9,601 bases of DNA from Candidatus Zipacnadia bacterium (GTDB taxonomy: Bacteria; Armatimonadota; Zipacnadia; Zipacnadales; Zipacnadaceae): assembly GCA_029821455.1 (NCBI GenBank), contig JALGTI010000112.1:1-9601 (forward strand), in the 5' to 3' direction. Made by a program: the position numbers and the translations under genes. Within the stretch, counting starts at the first letter, position 1; each line of letters opens with the position of its first letter. Shown here piece after piece: positions 1 to 6,871 of this stretch. A model generated the notes under the pieces. The model had not been told where the DNA came from, did not search any database, and saw only the letters and a program-made list of their open reading frames with translations.

Positions 1-1
1 G

Positions 2-178
2 GCCCAGGTGCGCGTAGGTGGAGTGAGCGTTCGGGCGCGCCTTGACCTGGTGGACGACGCCGGCGTGGGCGACTATGTGCTCGTGCACGCAGGCTTTGCC
101 ATAACCAAGATGGACGCGGCTGAGGCTGAGGAGACCCTCGCCCTGCTAGGGGAGGTGCAGCAGCTTGCCGGGCGGTGA
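2..178 (+). CDS. hypC: HypC/HupF hydrogenase maturation chaperone (C-terminal part; start lies upstream of the window)
   Basis: HypC is a small chaperone. It binds HypD while the Fe(CN)2CO group is built, then escorts the iron to the precursor of the hydrogenase large subunit. Only the last 58 codons are in the window. The visible segment has the family signature VRARLDLVDD followed by GDYVLVHAGFAITKMD and an acidic helix that ends in LAGR. HypC proteins are usually about 75-95 residues, so roughly 20 N-terminal residues are missing, including the essential Cys2. The reading frame is open from base 2 to the TGA at 176-178. The stop lies inside the start of hypD (14-bp overlap), which is typical of a hypCDE operon. 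The family call is firm, but the N-terminus cannot be judged. Confidence 0.93.
   Translation, partial: AQVRVGGVSVRARLDLVDDAGVGDYVLVHAGFAITKMDAAEAEETLALLGEVQQLAGR
149..155 (+). promoter_or_regulatory. Ribosome binding site for hypD, inside hypC
   Basis: GGGGAGG lies 9 nt before the TTG at 165-167. An in-frame TAG at 147-149 closes the hypD frame upstream, so TTG165 is the only start that gives the full N-terminal helix before the conserved FMEVCGTH motif. The site therefore decides the start. Confidence 0.6.
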
Positions 179-1228
179 ACCGGCGGCGCAGATTGCCGAG
201 ATTGCCGGCGAGATACACCAACTGGCCTCTCGCTCGATGCAGTTTATGGAAGTCTGCGGCACCCATAGTATGGCGGTAGGGCGCTATCGGCTGAGGCAAT
301 TGCTCCCTGACAACGTGATGCTGCTATCCGGCCCGGGCTGTCCGGTCTGCGTGACGCCGGCTGCGGAGATTGACGCGGCCATCGCGCTTGCTGAGCGGCC
401 CGACGTGACCGTGGCCACCTTCGGCGATATGATGCGTATCCCAGGCTCCGCTGGCAGCCTGGCCGAGGCCAGGGCCAGAGGCGGGCAGGTGCCGGTGGTC
501 TATTCGCCGATGCAGGCCGTGGAACTGGCTGTCGAGCAGCCGGACCGGCACGTGACCTTCATCGCAGTGGGATTCGAGACGACCGCGCCGGGCGTGGCGT
601 GCGCAGTGCTGGAGGCTGACAGGCGTAGGCTGGACAACTTCAGCATTCTGTGCAGCCACAAGCTGATACCGCCTGCAATGGCGGCCCTGCTGGAGAGCGG
701 CGAGGTGGCAATTGATGGCTTCCTGTGTCCGGGGCATGTGAGCACCATCATCGGGACGGATGCATACAAGCCGCTGGTGGAGCGCTTTGGAGTCCCATGC
801 GCTGTAGCCGGGCTCTGGACATAATGAAGGGCATAGCGGCGCTGGTACAACAGGTCGAGACCGGGCGGCCTGAAGTGGCAAATGAGTATCCGCGCTCCGT
901 GCAGCCGGAGGGCAACCCGAAGGCCCAGGAGCTTATGCGGCAGGTCTTCGAGATCTGCGACCCGGATTGGCGTGGCATCGGGGTCGTTCCAGACAGCGGT
1001 CTGCGGCTGCGGGAGGAATTCGCCCGCTATGATGTCATCGAGCGCCTGGATATTGAGCTGATTGCGGTGCCAGACAATCCAGCCTGTCACTGTGGTGAGG
1101 TCCTGCGCGGAGTGATGCGGCCGCAGGAGTGTGGAGCTTTCGGCAAGGCGTGCACGCCCGAAAGGCCATTAGGCCCGTGTATGGTGAGCAGCGAAGGAAG
1201 CTGCGCAGCGGTATATAAGTATGAATAG
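165..1228 (+). pseudogene. hypD: HypD, Fe-S scaffold for assembly of the hydrogenase Fe(CN)2CO site; frameshifted near position 812
   Basis: HypD is a cytosolic [4Fe-4S] protein that, with HypC, holds the iron while CN and CO ligands are attached. The first part (165-824, TTG start) contains FMEVCGTH (Cys31), GPGCPVCVTP (Cys59, Cys62), TFGDMMRIPGS, AVGFETTAP, HKLIPPAM and GFLCPGHVSTIIG. It then reads VAGLWT and hits TAA at 822-824. The rest of the family sequence continues at once in the frame one base back (about 812-1228): LDIMKGIAALV, PEGNPKAQELM, WRGIGVVPDSG and the C-terminal cluster region CHCGEVLRG, FGKACTPERP, GPCMVSSEG, ending at TAG 1226-1228. HypD proteins normally read VAGFEPLDI here, so F, E and part of a codon are missing. 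This fits a 7-nt deletion between 811 and 812. All other motifs are intact and total length is near normal, so the lesion is either recent or an assembly error. As read, the product would be 219 residues and lack the C-terminal Fe-S region. Confidence 0.9.
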
Positions 1229-2228
1229 CGATATTATCACTCTGGCCCACGGCTCCGGCGGAAAGATGATGCAGGAACTCATCGCCCAGGAATTGCTACC
1301 CCTGTGCGATGAAGAACTGGGTCGCGGGCTGGAGGATGCCGCCGAACTGCAGGTGCCGGGCGAGCGGCTGATCTTCACGACCGACAGCTTCACGGTGCAG
1401 CCGCTGGAGTTTCCAGGCGGGGACATTGGCAAGCTCTGTATCTGCGGAACGGTCAACGATCTGGCGATGCGCGGAGCGCGGCCGCTCTACATCAGCCTCT
1501 CGCTTATCATCGAGGAGGGCCTGGAGTTCAATCTGCTGCGCCGTGTGCTAGCCTCTATCGGCAATGCCGCAAGAGAGACCGGCGCAGCTATCGTGACCGG
1601 CGACACCAAGGTAGTGCAGCGTGGCAAGGCCGATGGGCTGTTCATCAACACCACCGGCATCGGGGAGCCGCTACAACAGAGATCGCCGGGTGCCACACGG
1701 GCCCTGGTGGGCGACAAGGTGCTGCTCAACGGGCCGCTGGGCGAACATGGCATAGCAGTTTTGGTGGCGCGGGAGGACTTGCAGCTTCAGAGCGAACTTG
1801 AGAGCGACTGCGCCGCACTGGCCGGGCTGGTGGAGGCGATGCTCCAGGTCGGAGGCGAGGCTGTGCATGTCCTGCGCGACCCGACGCGAGGTGGGCTAGC
1901 CGCTGCACTCAACGAGATAGCAACAGCCTCGCAGGTGGGTATTGAGACTGAGGAAAGCTATCTGCCGCGCAATCCGGCGGTGACAGGAGCATGTGAGATA
2001 CTCGGACTGGAGCCGCTGGAGGTGGCCAACGAGGGCAAGCTGGTGGCGATGGTGGCTCCGGAGGTGGCTGAAAAGGTGTTAGCCGCTATGAAGGAGCACC
2101 CGCTTGGCCGCCAGAGCGCAATCATTGGCGAAGTGGTCGAGGGCGATCGCGTCACAATGAAAACAGCGCTGGGAACCAGCAGGATCATTGATATGCCCAG
2201 CGGAGAGCTATTACCGAGAATCTGCTAG
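1221..2228 (+). CDS. hypE: HypE, hydrogenase maturation protein (carbamoyl-dehydratase step of cyanide synthesis)
   Basis: HypE receives a carbamoyl group on its C-terminal cysteine from HypF and dehydrates it with ATP to a thiocyanate, the source of the CN ligands passed to HypC-HypD. The 335-residue protein has normal family length. It begins with the glycine-rich HGSGGK motif (10-15), followed by TTDSFTVQPLEFPGGD (53-68) and GTVNDLAM (76-83) of the PurM/AIR-synthase ATP-binding fold. TGDTK (126-130) and RDPTRGG (219-225) follow, and the protein ends in the diagnostic PRIC tail with the acceptor Cys335. The ATG at 1221 overlaps the hypD stop by 8 bp, and no strong ribosome binding site is close upstream. 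Translation may therefore depend on coupling to hypD, which the hypD frameshift could weaken. HypF, its partner, is not in the window. Confidence 0.97.
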   Translation: MNSDIITLAHGSGGKMMQELIAQELLPLCDEELGRGLEDAAELQVPGERLIFTTDSFTVQPLEFPGGDIGKLCICGTVNDLAMRGARPLYISLSLIIEEGLEFNLLRRVLASIGNAARETGAAIVTGDTKVVQRGKADGLFINTTGIGEPLQQRSPGATRALVGDKVLLNGPLGEHGIAVLVAREDLQLQSELESDCAALAGLVEAMLQVGGEAVHVLRDPTRGGLAAALNEIATASQVGIETEESYLPRNPAVTGACEILGLEPLEVANEGKLVAMVAPEVAEKVLAAMKEHPLGRQSAIIGEVVEGDRVTMKTALGTSRIIDMPSGELLPRIC

Positions 2229-2240
2229 TCCCATTGGGTA

Positions 2241-2261
2241 GGGCAGGCTTCGAGCCTGCCC
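2241..2261 (+). repeat. Perfect hairpin (9-bp stem, 3-nt loop), possible REP-like element or transcript-end stem
   Basis: GGGCAGGCT (2241-2249) and AGCCTGCCC (2253-2261) are exact reverse complements around the loop TCG. The stem is very GC-rich and begins 12 nt after the hypE stop. No run of T follows, so it is not a standard intrinsic terminator. It could protect the 3' end of the hypCDE message, attenuate read-through, or be one copy of a dispersed palindromic repeat. I see no second copy in this window. Confidence 0.55.
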
Positions 2262-2372
2262 GCGGTCCGCGCAGGCATGGTTCGGCAAGCTCACCACGGT
2301 CTGCGCTACCACGACTTGACGGTAGGACGGTGAGTTGATCTACCGGAGCAAGGGAGAGCTGTTAGTATCGGT

Positions 2373-2378
2373 AGGAGG
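2373..2378 (+). promoter_or_regulatory. Strong ribosome binding site for hydB
   Basis: AGGAGG lies 9 nt before the ATG at 2388-2390. It is among the best Shine-Dalgarno matches in the window and fits a first gene of a transcription unit rather than a translationally coupled one. Confidence 0.7.
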
Positions 2379-2387
2379 TCTTGAAGG

Positions 2388-3437
2388 ATGACATTACGAG
2401 CAATTGACTACCAAGCTGTGCTGGCTCTGATTCAGAGCCTGATGCAAGAGGCCAAGGTGGTGGCGCCACACCAGCGGGAGGGCGAGAGGCAATGGTCTTT
2501 CGAGGAGGTGACAGAGCCGGCCAATGTGTGCCTGGAGTACACCAGTACGGTGCTGCCACCTAAGAAGTACGCGTTCCCGACCCAGGAGCGCTTCCTGCGC
2601 TACGAGCTGGGTGAAAGCCCCAAGGCCGAGCCGATCATCGAGGCTGAGCCGCTGGTGCTATTTGGCGTCCACACCTGCGATATCTACGCCCTCAACTGCC
2701 TGGACATCGCAATGACCGACGAGCATGTGGACCCCAACTGGGTGGCGCGGCGCAAGCAAATGCGCATTGTGGGGGTGGACTGCTTACCTGATGAGTACTG
2801 CTTCTGCGCCTCAATGGGCACGGCCACGGTTCACGAGGGCTATGACCTGTTCCTGACGCCGGTTGACGGCGGGTACGTGGTCGAGGTGGCGACCGAGGCG
2901 GGCGAGGAGATGCTGACGAACATTCCCACAAAGGAGGCCACCTCCGCCCAGGTTGCCCAGGTCAAGGCACATCTGAATAAGAAGATGCAGCAAGAGCATA
3001 AGCTGGACTGCGATGTCAGCACGCTGCCACTGCACTTCAGCGGCGTGGCCGACAGCGAGTTGTGGGAGCAACATGCGGAGCGCTGCTACAGTTGCGGCAC
3101 CTGCAACCTCGTTTGCCCCACCTGCATTTGCTACGATGTGCTGGAACAGCTTAACTTGGCTCTGGATGGCGGCGAGCGGGTGCGCGTGTGGGATAGCTGT
3201 ATGCTGGAGGAATTCGCGACCGTCGCGACCGGCGAGAACTTCCGTGAGGAGCGCTCCCAGCGGCTGCGACACCGCTTCTTCCGTAAGTACTCCTACCTGT
3301 TCACACGCTATGGCCAACCGTACTGCTGTGGCTGTGGCCGCTGTGTGCGACAGTGCCTGGTGCATATTGACCCAGTACCGATCCTGAATGATGTTATAGC
3401 CGAGAGCCAGAAGGGGGCGACCGTCCGTGGCGCTTAA
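2388..3437 (+). CDS. hydB: Group 3b [NiFe]-hydrogenase (sulfhydrogenase) beta subunit, iron-sulfur electron-transfer protein
   Basis: HydB is the cytosolic Fe-S subunit that, with HydG, forms the electron-transfer half of NAD(P)-linked group 3b hydrogenases. It is homologous to subunit A of anaerobic sulfite reductase. The 349-residue protein has an N-terminal domain with the family-typical LFGVHTCDIYALNCLD (91-106) and a cysteine pair around DEYCFC (135-140). Two [4Fe-4S] motifs follow in the C-terminal half: C233-x2-C236-x2-C239-x3-C243 and C313-x2-C316-x2-C319-x3-C323, the second within CCGCGRCVRQC. Extra cysteines (246, 248, 271) may bind further clusters, as in the archaeal enzymes. The start is fixed by the AGGAGG 9 nt upstream. 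It overlaps hydG by 11 bp and heads the hydBGDA block. An anaerobic sulfite reductase subunit is an alternative by homology, but the hydrogenase small and large subunits directly downstream settle the assignment. Confidence 0.93.
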   Translation: MTLRAIDYQAVLALIQSLMQEAKVVAPHQREGERQWSFEEVTEPANVCLEYTSTVLPPKKYAFPTQERFLRYELGESPKAEPIIEAEPLVLFGVHTCDIYALNCLDIAMTDEHVDPNWVARRKQMRIVGVDCLPDEYCFCASMGTATVHEGYDLFLTPVDGGYVVEVATEAGEEMLTNIPTKEATSAQVAQVKAHLNKKMQQEHKLDCDVSTLPLHFSGVADSELWEQHAERCYSCGTCNLVCPTCICYDVLEQLNLALDGGERVRVWDSCMLEEFATVATGENFREERSQRLRHRFFRKYSYLFTRYGQPYCCGCGRCVRQCLVHIDPVPILNDVIAESQKGATVRGA

Positions 3438-4275
3438 TGTTAGCACCCTCAAAGCCGAACCCAATCTGTACACACCTGAGATGGCGGCACTGACCGAGGT
3501 GGTGCCGCAAACCGAGCTTGAAACGCTCTTCAAGTTCGAGCTGCAAAGCGGCAACCCACTGGGGCACGAGCCGGGCCAGTTCGTGCAGGTTAGCTGCCTG
3601 GGCATCGGGGAGGCGCCGATCTCCGTGTCGTCTATGCCGTGCCCGGAGCCGACCTTTGATTTGTGTGTGCGCAACGTAGGGAATGTCACTGCTGCGCTGC
3701 ACAACATGACCGCTGGCGATGCTGTAGGAATCCGCGGCCCGTTCGGACATGGCTTCCCGATCGATGCGCTGAAGGGTAAGGACCTGCTGTTTGTGGCCGG
3801 AGGCATCGGCCTGGTGCCAGTACGCTCGCTGATCCAGATGGTGCTGGCCAATCGGGATGAGTACGCTGCTGTTACCATCCTGTACGGCTTCAAGACGCCT
3901 GGGGAGATGCTGTTCCGCGATGAAATCGCCCAGTGGCAGGAGCGTGAGGACGTGGACCTGCGCCTGACCGTGGATAAGCCACATTCGGATTGGGACGGGC
4001 ACGTGGGCGTCATCACCACTCTTTTCCCCGAGTTAGAGATCCAACCCGACCGCACCAAGGCCATTGTAGTCGGGCCGCCGATTATGTATCGCTTCGTGCT
4101 TCAGGAGTGCAAACTGAAGGGGATTGGCGATGACGACATCATCCTGTCGCTGGAGCGACGGATGCGGTGCGGGGTCGGCAAGTGTGGCCACTGCCAGATC
4201 AACAACAAGTACGTCTGTCAGGATGGCCCGGTCTTCACCTACAACGACATCAAGTTTATGTGGGAGGCGATATAG
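3427..4275 (+). CDS. hydG: Group 3b [NiFe]-hydrogenase gamma subunit, FAD and NAD(P)H-binding reductase
   Basis: HydG is the diaphorase subunit that exchanges electrons between NAD(P)(H) and the hydrogenase Fe-S chain. The 282-residue protein has the layout of a ferredoxin-NADP reductase/PyrK type protein. An FAD-binding barrel contains GQFVQVSCLGIGEAPISVSS (50-69). GPFGHGF (104-110) follows, then the nucleotide-binding VAGGIGLVPVRSLI (123-136) and VVGPPIM (214-220). The protein ends in a [2Fe-2S] motif, C248-x4-C253-x2-C256-x7-C264, as in PyrK of dihydroorotate dehydrogenase. The GTG start at 3427 overlaps the end of hydB by 11 bp and has AAGGGGG (3411-3417) 9 nt upstream. The stop TAG directly abuts the next ATG. 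Whether it uses NADP or NAD cannot be read from motifs alone; group 3b enzymes generally prefer NADP. Confidence 0.94.
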   Translation: MALNVSTLKAEPNLYTPEMAALTEVVPQTELETLFKFELQSGNPLGHEPGQFVQVSCLGIGEAPISVSSMPCPEPTFDLCVRNVGNVTAALHNMTAGDAVGIRGPFGHGFPIDALKGKDLLFVAGGIGLVPVRSLIQMVLANRDEYAAVTILYGFKTPGEMLFRDEIAQWQEREDVDLRLTVDKPHSDWDGHVGVITTLFPELEIQPDRTKAIVVGPPIMYRFVLQECKLKGIGDDDIILSLERRMRCGVGKCGHCQINNKYVCQDGPVFTYNDIKFMWEAI

Positions 4276-5013
4276 ATGAAGCCACGGGTCGCCGTGTTCT
4301 CCTTCACCGGCTGCGAGGGCTGCTCGCTGGCCATCCTCGAGTGCGAGAATGAACTATTGGGGGTGCTCAACCTAGTTGATATCGTCCGCTGGCGTGAGGC
4401 AATGAGTGAGACAACCGAGGACATTGACATCGCATTGGTTGACGGCTCAATCTCCACACACGCCGGTGTCAAGCGGATCAAGAAGATTCGCGAGATGTCC
4501 AAGCTGGTCATAGCCATCGGCGCCTGCGCCCATACCGGCGGCCTCAACGCTATGAAGAACAAGTACGGCATGGGCGAGGTAAAAGAGGTGGTGTATGGGC
4601 CCGATGGTGCTGAGTTCGACACCATCCCCGCGCGGCCTGTGAGCGCAGTAGTGCCTGTGGAGTTCGCCCTGCCGGGCTGCCCGATTGACCGTGAGGAGTT
4701 CCTGCGCGCTATCAAGGAGCTGTGCATGGGTAAGATGCCGAAGCTGCCGAACTACCCCGTCTGCGTGGAGTGCAAGCGCAAGGAGAACGTGTGCGTCTTT
4801 TTCAAGGGCCAGTTCTGCATGGGACCTGTCATCCGGGCCGGCTGCGGGGCGATCTGTCCCAGCTTTGGCGAGGGCTGCGAGGGCTGCCGAGGATTCATAG
4901 ACAATCCCAACAAAAATGCTCACCAAGAGGTCCTGGCTGAGTTCGGTCTGACTGCCCAAGAAGTGATGAATCACTTCAGTATGTTCAATAGCTATAAGGA
5001 AAGCGAAGTCTAG
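4276..5013 (+). CDS. hydD: Group 3b [NiFe]-hydrogenase delta (small) subunit with three predicted [4Fe-4S] clusters
   Basis: This is the hydrogenase small subunit, which carries electrons between the NiFe site and the HydB/HydG module. The 245-residue protein lacks a twin-arginine signal, consistent with a cytosolic enzyme. The proximal cluster ligands are TGCEGC (Cys13, Cys16), Cys84 in GACAHTGG and Cys135 in LPGCPID. Eight further cysteines (163, 166, 173, 181, 190, 194, 201, 204), including CGAICPSFGEGCEGC (190-204), are enough for medial and distal cubanes, as in other group 3b small subunits. The ATG directly follows the hydG stop with no gap, and GGGAGG (4262-4267) serves as ribosome binding site. 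A 44-bp spacer separates it from hydA. Confidence 0.95.
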   Translation: MKPRVAVFSFTGCEGCSLAILECENELLGVLNLVDIVRWREAMSETTEDIDIALVDGSISTHAGVKRIKKIREMSKLVIAIGACAHTGGLNAMKNKYGMGEVKEVVYGPDGAEFDTIPARPVSAVVPVEFALPGCPIDREEFLRAIKELCMGKMPKLPNYPVCVECKRKENVCVFFKGQFCMGPVIRAGCGAICPSFGEGCEGCRGFIDNPNKNAHQEVLAEFGLTAQEVMNHFSMFNSYKESEV

Positions 5014-5057
5014 TCACAAAGCTCCGCCTATGGAAGCAATGAATGTGAGGTGCTGCA

Positions 5058-6356
5058 ATGAGCACGAAGTGTGATGTAAACGTAAATGTTGAGCACATTA
5101 CGCGGGTCGAGGGACACGGCAATATTGTGCTGAACGTTAAGGAGGGCAAGATCGAGGAGCTGCGCTTGGAGATTGTCGAGTCCCCCCGCTTTTATGAGGC
5201 AATGCTGGTGGGGCGCAACTGGTATGAGGCCGGCCACATAGCCTGCCGCATCTGTGGCATCTGTTCCATCAGTCACACCACCGCCTCGGTGCATGCGCTG
5301 GAAAGTGGCCTGGGCATCAGACCCTCGGAACAGACCACGTTGATGCGCAAGCTTGCCTATTATGGCGAGATGCTGCAAAGCCACCTGCTGCATTGCTACT
5401 TCCTGGCGGCGCCGGACTATGTCGGCGCGCCGAGTGTGTTCCCTCTGGTGAGCAGCCACCCCGAGGTTGTGCAGAGGGCTCTGAAGCTCAAGCGCCTGGC
5501 CAACGATATGTGCAGCGTGATCGGGGGCCGTCACATTCATCCACTTTCCATCAAGGTCAAGGCGTTCCCTAAACTGCCGGATAAGGACGCAGTGCGGGCG
5601 GTCCGCGACCGCATCGAGGAGGCCTTGCCCGACTTCCAGGCGACTGTGGAACTGTTCAAGAGCTTTGAAGTGCCACAGTTTGAGCGCGATATGGAGTTTG
5701 TCTGCCTCCACGACCCCGACGAGTACGCGATGTTTGAGGGCGACGTTATCCGCTCGAGCAAGTGCGGCGACACGCGGGTTAGCGACTACAAGCAGCAGAC
5801 GCGTGAGTTCGTGGTGCCGCACTCAACTGCCAAGCACTCCCAAAGCGAGGTCGGGCCTTATATGGTAGGTGGCCTGGCGCGATTCAATGTCAACTACGAC
5901 CAACTCCATCCCGCCGCCAAGGAGGCCGCCGACATTCTCGGCCTGAAGCCTGTCTGCACCAATTCGATCCACAACAATACCGCCCAGATTGTCGAGTGTG
6001 TCCACTCCGCTTACACGGCTCTCGAAGACACCGACAGGCTGCTTGATATGGACTGGGTCGAGGAGGACCCGGCGGTCGAGGCCAAGGCCTGCCGCTGCAT
6101 CGGCGCAACGGAAGCGCCGCGCGGGATCCTGTTCCATGACTACACGCTCGATGACGACGGATATATCACCGAGGCCAACGTGATCACTCCGACGGCCCAG
6201 AACCTCAACAACATCGAGCACGATATGCACGCGCTGGTGCCCCAGATTCTGGGCCGCGAGCCAGACGAGATCCGTCTGCTGTTGGAGATGCTGGTGCGGG
6301 CCTACGACCCATGCATCTCCTGCTCGACCCATCTGCTGAAGGTGGAATTCGTGTGA
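5058..6356 (+). CDS. hydA: Group 3b [NiFe]-hydrogenase alpha (large, catalytic) subunit
   Basis: This subunit holds the NiFe(CN)2CO centre where H2 is oxidised or formed. The 432-residue protein shows RVEGHG (16-21), the N-terminal nickel motif CRICGIC (63-69; ligands Cys66 and Cys69), EAPRGILFHDY (352-362) and TPTAQN (377-382). The C-terminal nickel motif is DPCISCSTH (417-425; ligands Cys419 and Cys422). All four nickel ligands are present, so the protein looks catalytically competent. After His425 a 7-residue tail, LLKVEFV, remains for removal by the maturation protease encoded next. The ATG at 5058 has GTGAGGTG (5045-5052) as ribosome binding site. Motif pattern and gene order place it in group 3b. 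Physiological direction (H2 uptake, H2 evolution, or sulfur reduction as in Pyrococcus) cannot be decided from sequence. Confidence 0.96.
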   Translation: MSTKCDVNVNVEHITRVEGHGNIVLNVKEGKIEELRLEIVESPRFYEAMLVGRNWYEAGHIACRICGICSISHTTASVHALESGLGIRPSEQTTLMRKLAYYGEMLQSHLLHCYFLAAPDYVGAPSVFPLVSSHPEVVQRALKLKRLANDMCSVIGGRHIHPLSIKVKAFPKLPDKDAVRAVRDRIEEALPDFQATVELFKSFEVPQFERDMEFVCLHDPDEYAMFEGDVIRSSKCGDTRVSDYKQQTREFVVPHSTAKHSQSEVGPYMVGGLARFNVNYDQLHPAAKEAADILGLKPVCTNSIHNNTAQIVECVHSAYTALEDTDRLLDMDWVEEDPAVEAKACRCIGATEAPRGILFHDYTLDDDGYITEANVITPTAQNLNNIEHDMHALVPQILGREPDEIRLLLEMLVRAYDPCISCSTHLLKVEFV

Positions 6357-6820
6357 GTCAGCAGCCGTCTCGCCAGTCGCGTACGGTCATCATCGGCGTG
6401 GGCAACGAACTCCTGCGCGACGAGGGAGTTGGTGTGGTGGTGGCTCGGGGCCTGCGCGGTGAGCGCCTGCCCGAGGGTGTTACGGTAATCGAGGGCGCAG
6501 TAGCCGGTCTCGACCTGATCTTTGAGATGCAGGATGCTGACCGGGCTATCATCGTGGATGCCGCTGATATGGGCCTGTCGCCGGGTTCCATTCGCATCCT
6601 CACTCCTGAGCAACTGGAGCAGGAGCGGCTAGAACGGATCGCCTCCCTGCATCAGATCGACTTGCTTGATGTTCTGGAGCTAGGAAGGATGACGGACGTG
6701 GATGCCGAAGTTATCATTGTCGCCATCCAACCGGCTGAGGTAGCACCAGGGGCCGGGCTAAGTGTAGAGGTGGGACAGGTTGTGGGTGAAGTAATGGCAC
6801 AGGTCAAATCGTTGTTGTAG
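6353..6820 (+). CDS. [NiFe]-hydrogenase maturation protease (HycI/HyaD family)
   Basis: This endopeptidase recognises nickel in the immature large subunit and cuts off the C-terminal tail after the conserved histidine, locking the active site. The 155-residue protein has the family start IIGVGNELLRDEGVG (13-27), with the probable nickel ligand Glu19. VDAADMG (68-74) supplies an acidic ligand, and SLHQIDLLDVL (98-108) supplies His100. A C-terminal IIVAIQPAEVAPG segment follows. I choose the GTG at 6353, which overlaps the hydA stop as GTGA. An upstream start at 6311 would add 14 residues lying inside the hydA L2 region that do not match the family. Tight overlap with hydA indicates co-translation with its substrate. 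Confidence 0.92.
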   Translation: MSQQPSRQSRTVIIGVGNELLRDEGVGVVVARGLRGERLPEGVTVIEGAVAGLDLIFEMQDADRAIIVDAADMGLSPGSIRILTPEQLEQERLERIASLHQIDLLDVLELGRMTDVDAEVIIVAIQPAEVAPGAGLSVEVGQVVGEVMAQVKSLL

Positions 6821-6855
6821 CAGCCGCACACAGCAGTTGCGTTGTGTAACTGACC

Positions 6856-6863
6856 AAGGAGGT
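6856..6863 (+). promoter_or_regulatory. Ribosome binding site for the receiver protein
   Basis: AAGGAGGT lies 8 nt before GTG 6872-6874, an ideal spacing. It also overlaps the possible TTG start at 6863, which can therefore be excluded. Confidence 0.7.
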
Positions 6864-6871
6864 TGAGTACC

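Larger units (their letters stand above)
2229..2387 (+). other. Intergenic spacer between hypE and hydB; no gene, rich in inverted repeats
   Basis: This 159-bp gap is the largest non-coding stretch. From left to right it holds the perfect hairpin at 2241-2261 and a small palindrome CGCGG-T-CCGCG at 2261-2271. Next is a stretch containing GGTTCGGCAAGCTCACCAC (2279-2297), then a 6-bp inverted pair CGGTAG (2320-2325) / CTACCG (2340-2345). It ends with the hydB ribosome binding site. It probably carries either a boundary between hypCDE and hydBGDA transcription or a promoter for the hydrogenase genes. A TTGACG at 2316-2321 could be a -35 box, but no convincing -10 box follows. Confidence 0.6.

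Noticed and set aside
725..811. Separate gene starting at GTG 725 for the second hypD frame
   Set aside because: Residues from 725 to about 811 in that frame do not match HypD. Only the part after 812 does, so this is the tail of hypD rather than an independent gene.
801..826. Programmed ribosomal frameshift in hypD
   Set aside because: There is no slippery heptamer at the junction. A simple -1 slip would still lack the conserved Phe-Glu pair, so a deletion explains the sequence better.
2316..2344. Sigma-70-like promoter (TTGACG at 2316-2321) before hydB
   Set aside because: No good -10 box lies 16-18 nt downstream; the sequence there is TCTACC-like. It is kept only as a mention in the spacer entry.
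3607..3635. Loss of the RxYS flavin motif in HydG (APISVSS instead)
   Set aside because: The API/LS-type variant is usual for hydrogenase and sulfite-reductase gamma subunits, so it is not an anomaly.
2811..4064. Long antisense open frame of 417 codons on the minus strand across hydB and hydG
   Set aside because: It shows no recognisable domain and lies opposite two well-conserved genes. Long mirror frames are common in GC-rich coding DNA.
5028..5822. Antisense open frame of 264 codons opposite hydA
   Set aside because: It is a shadow of the hydA reading frame, with composition typical of reverse-strand translation and no family motif.
6828..6852. Possible terminator between the protease and receiver genes (ACACA/TGTGT and CAGTT/AACTG pairs)
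   Set aside because: The stems are only 5 bp, mutually exclusive and lack a T-run, so they are not convincing as a terminator.
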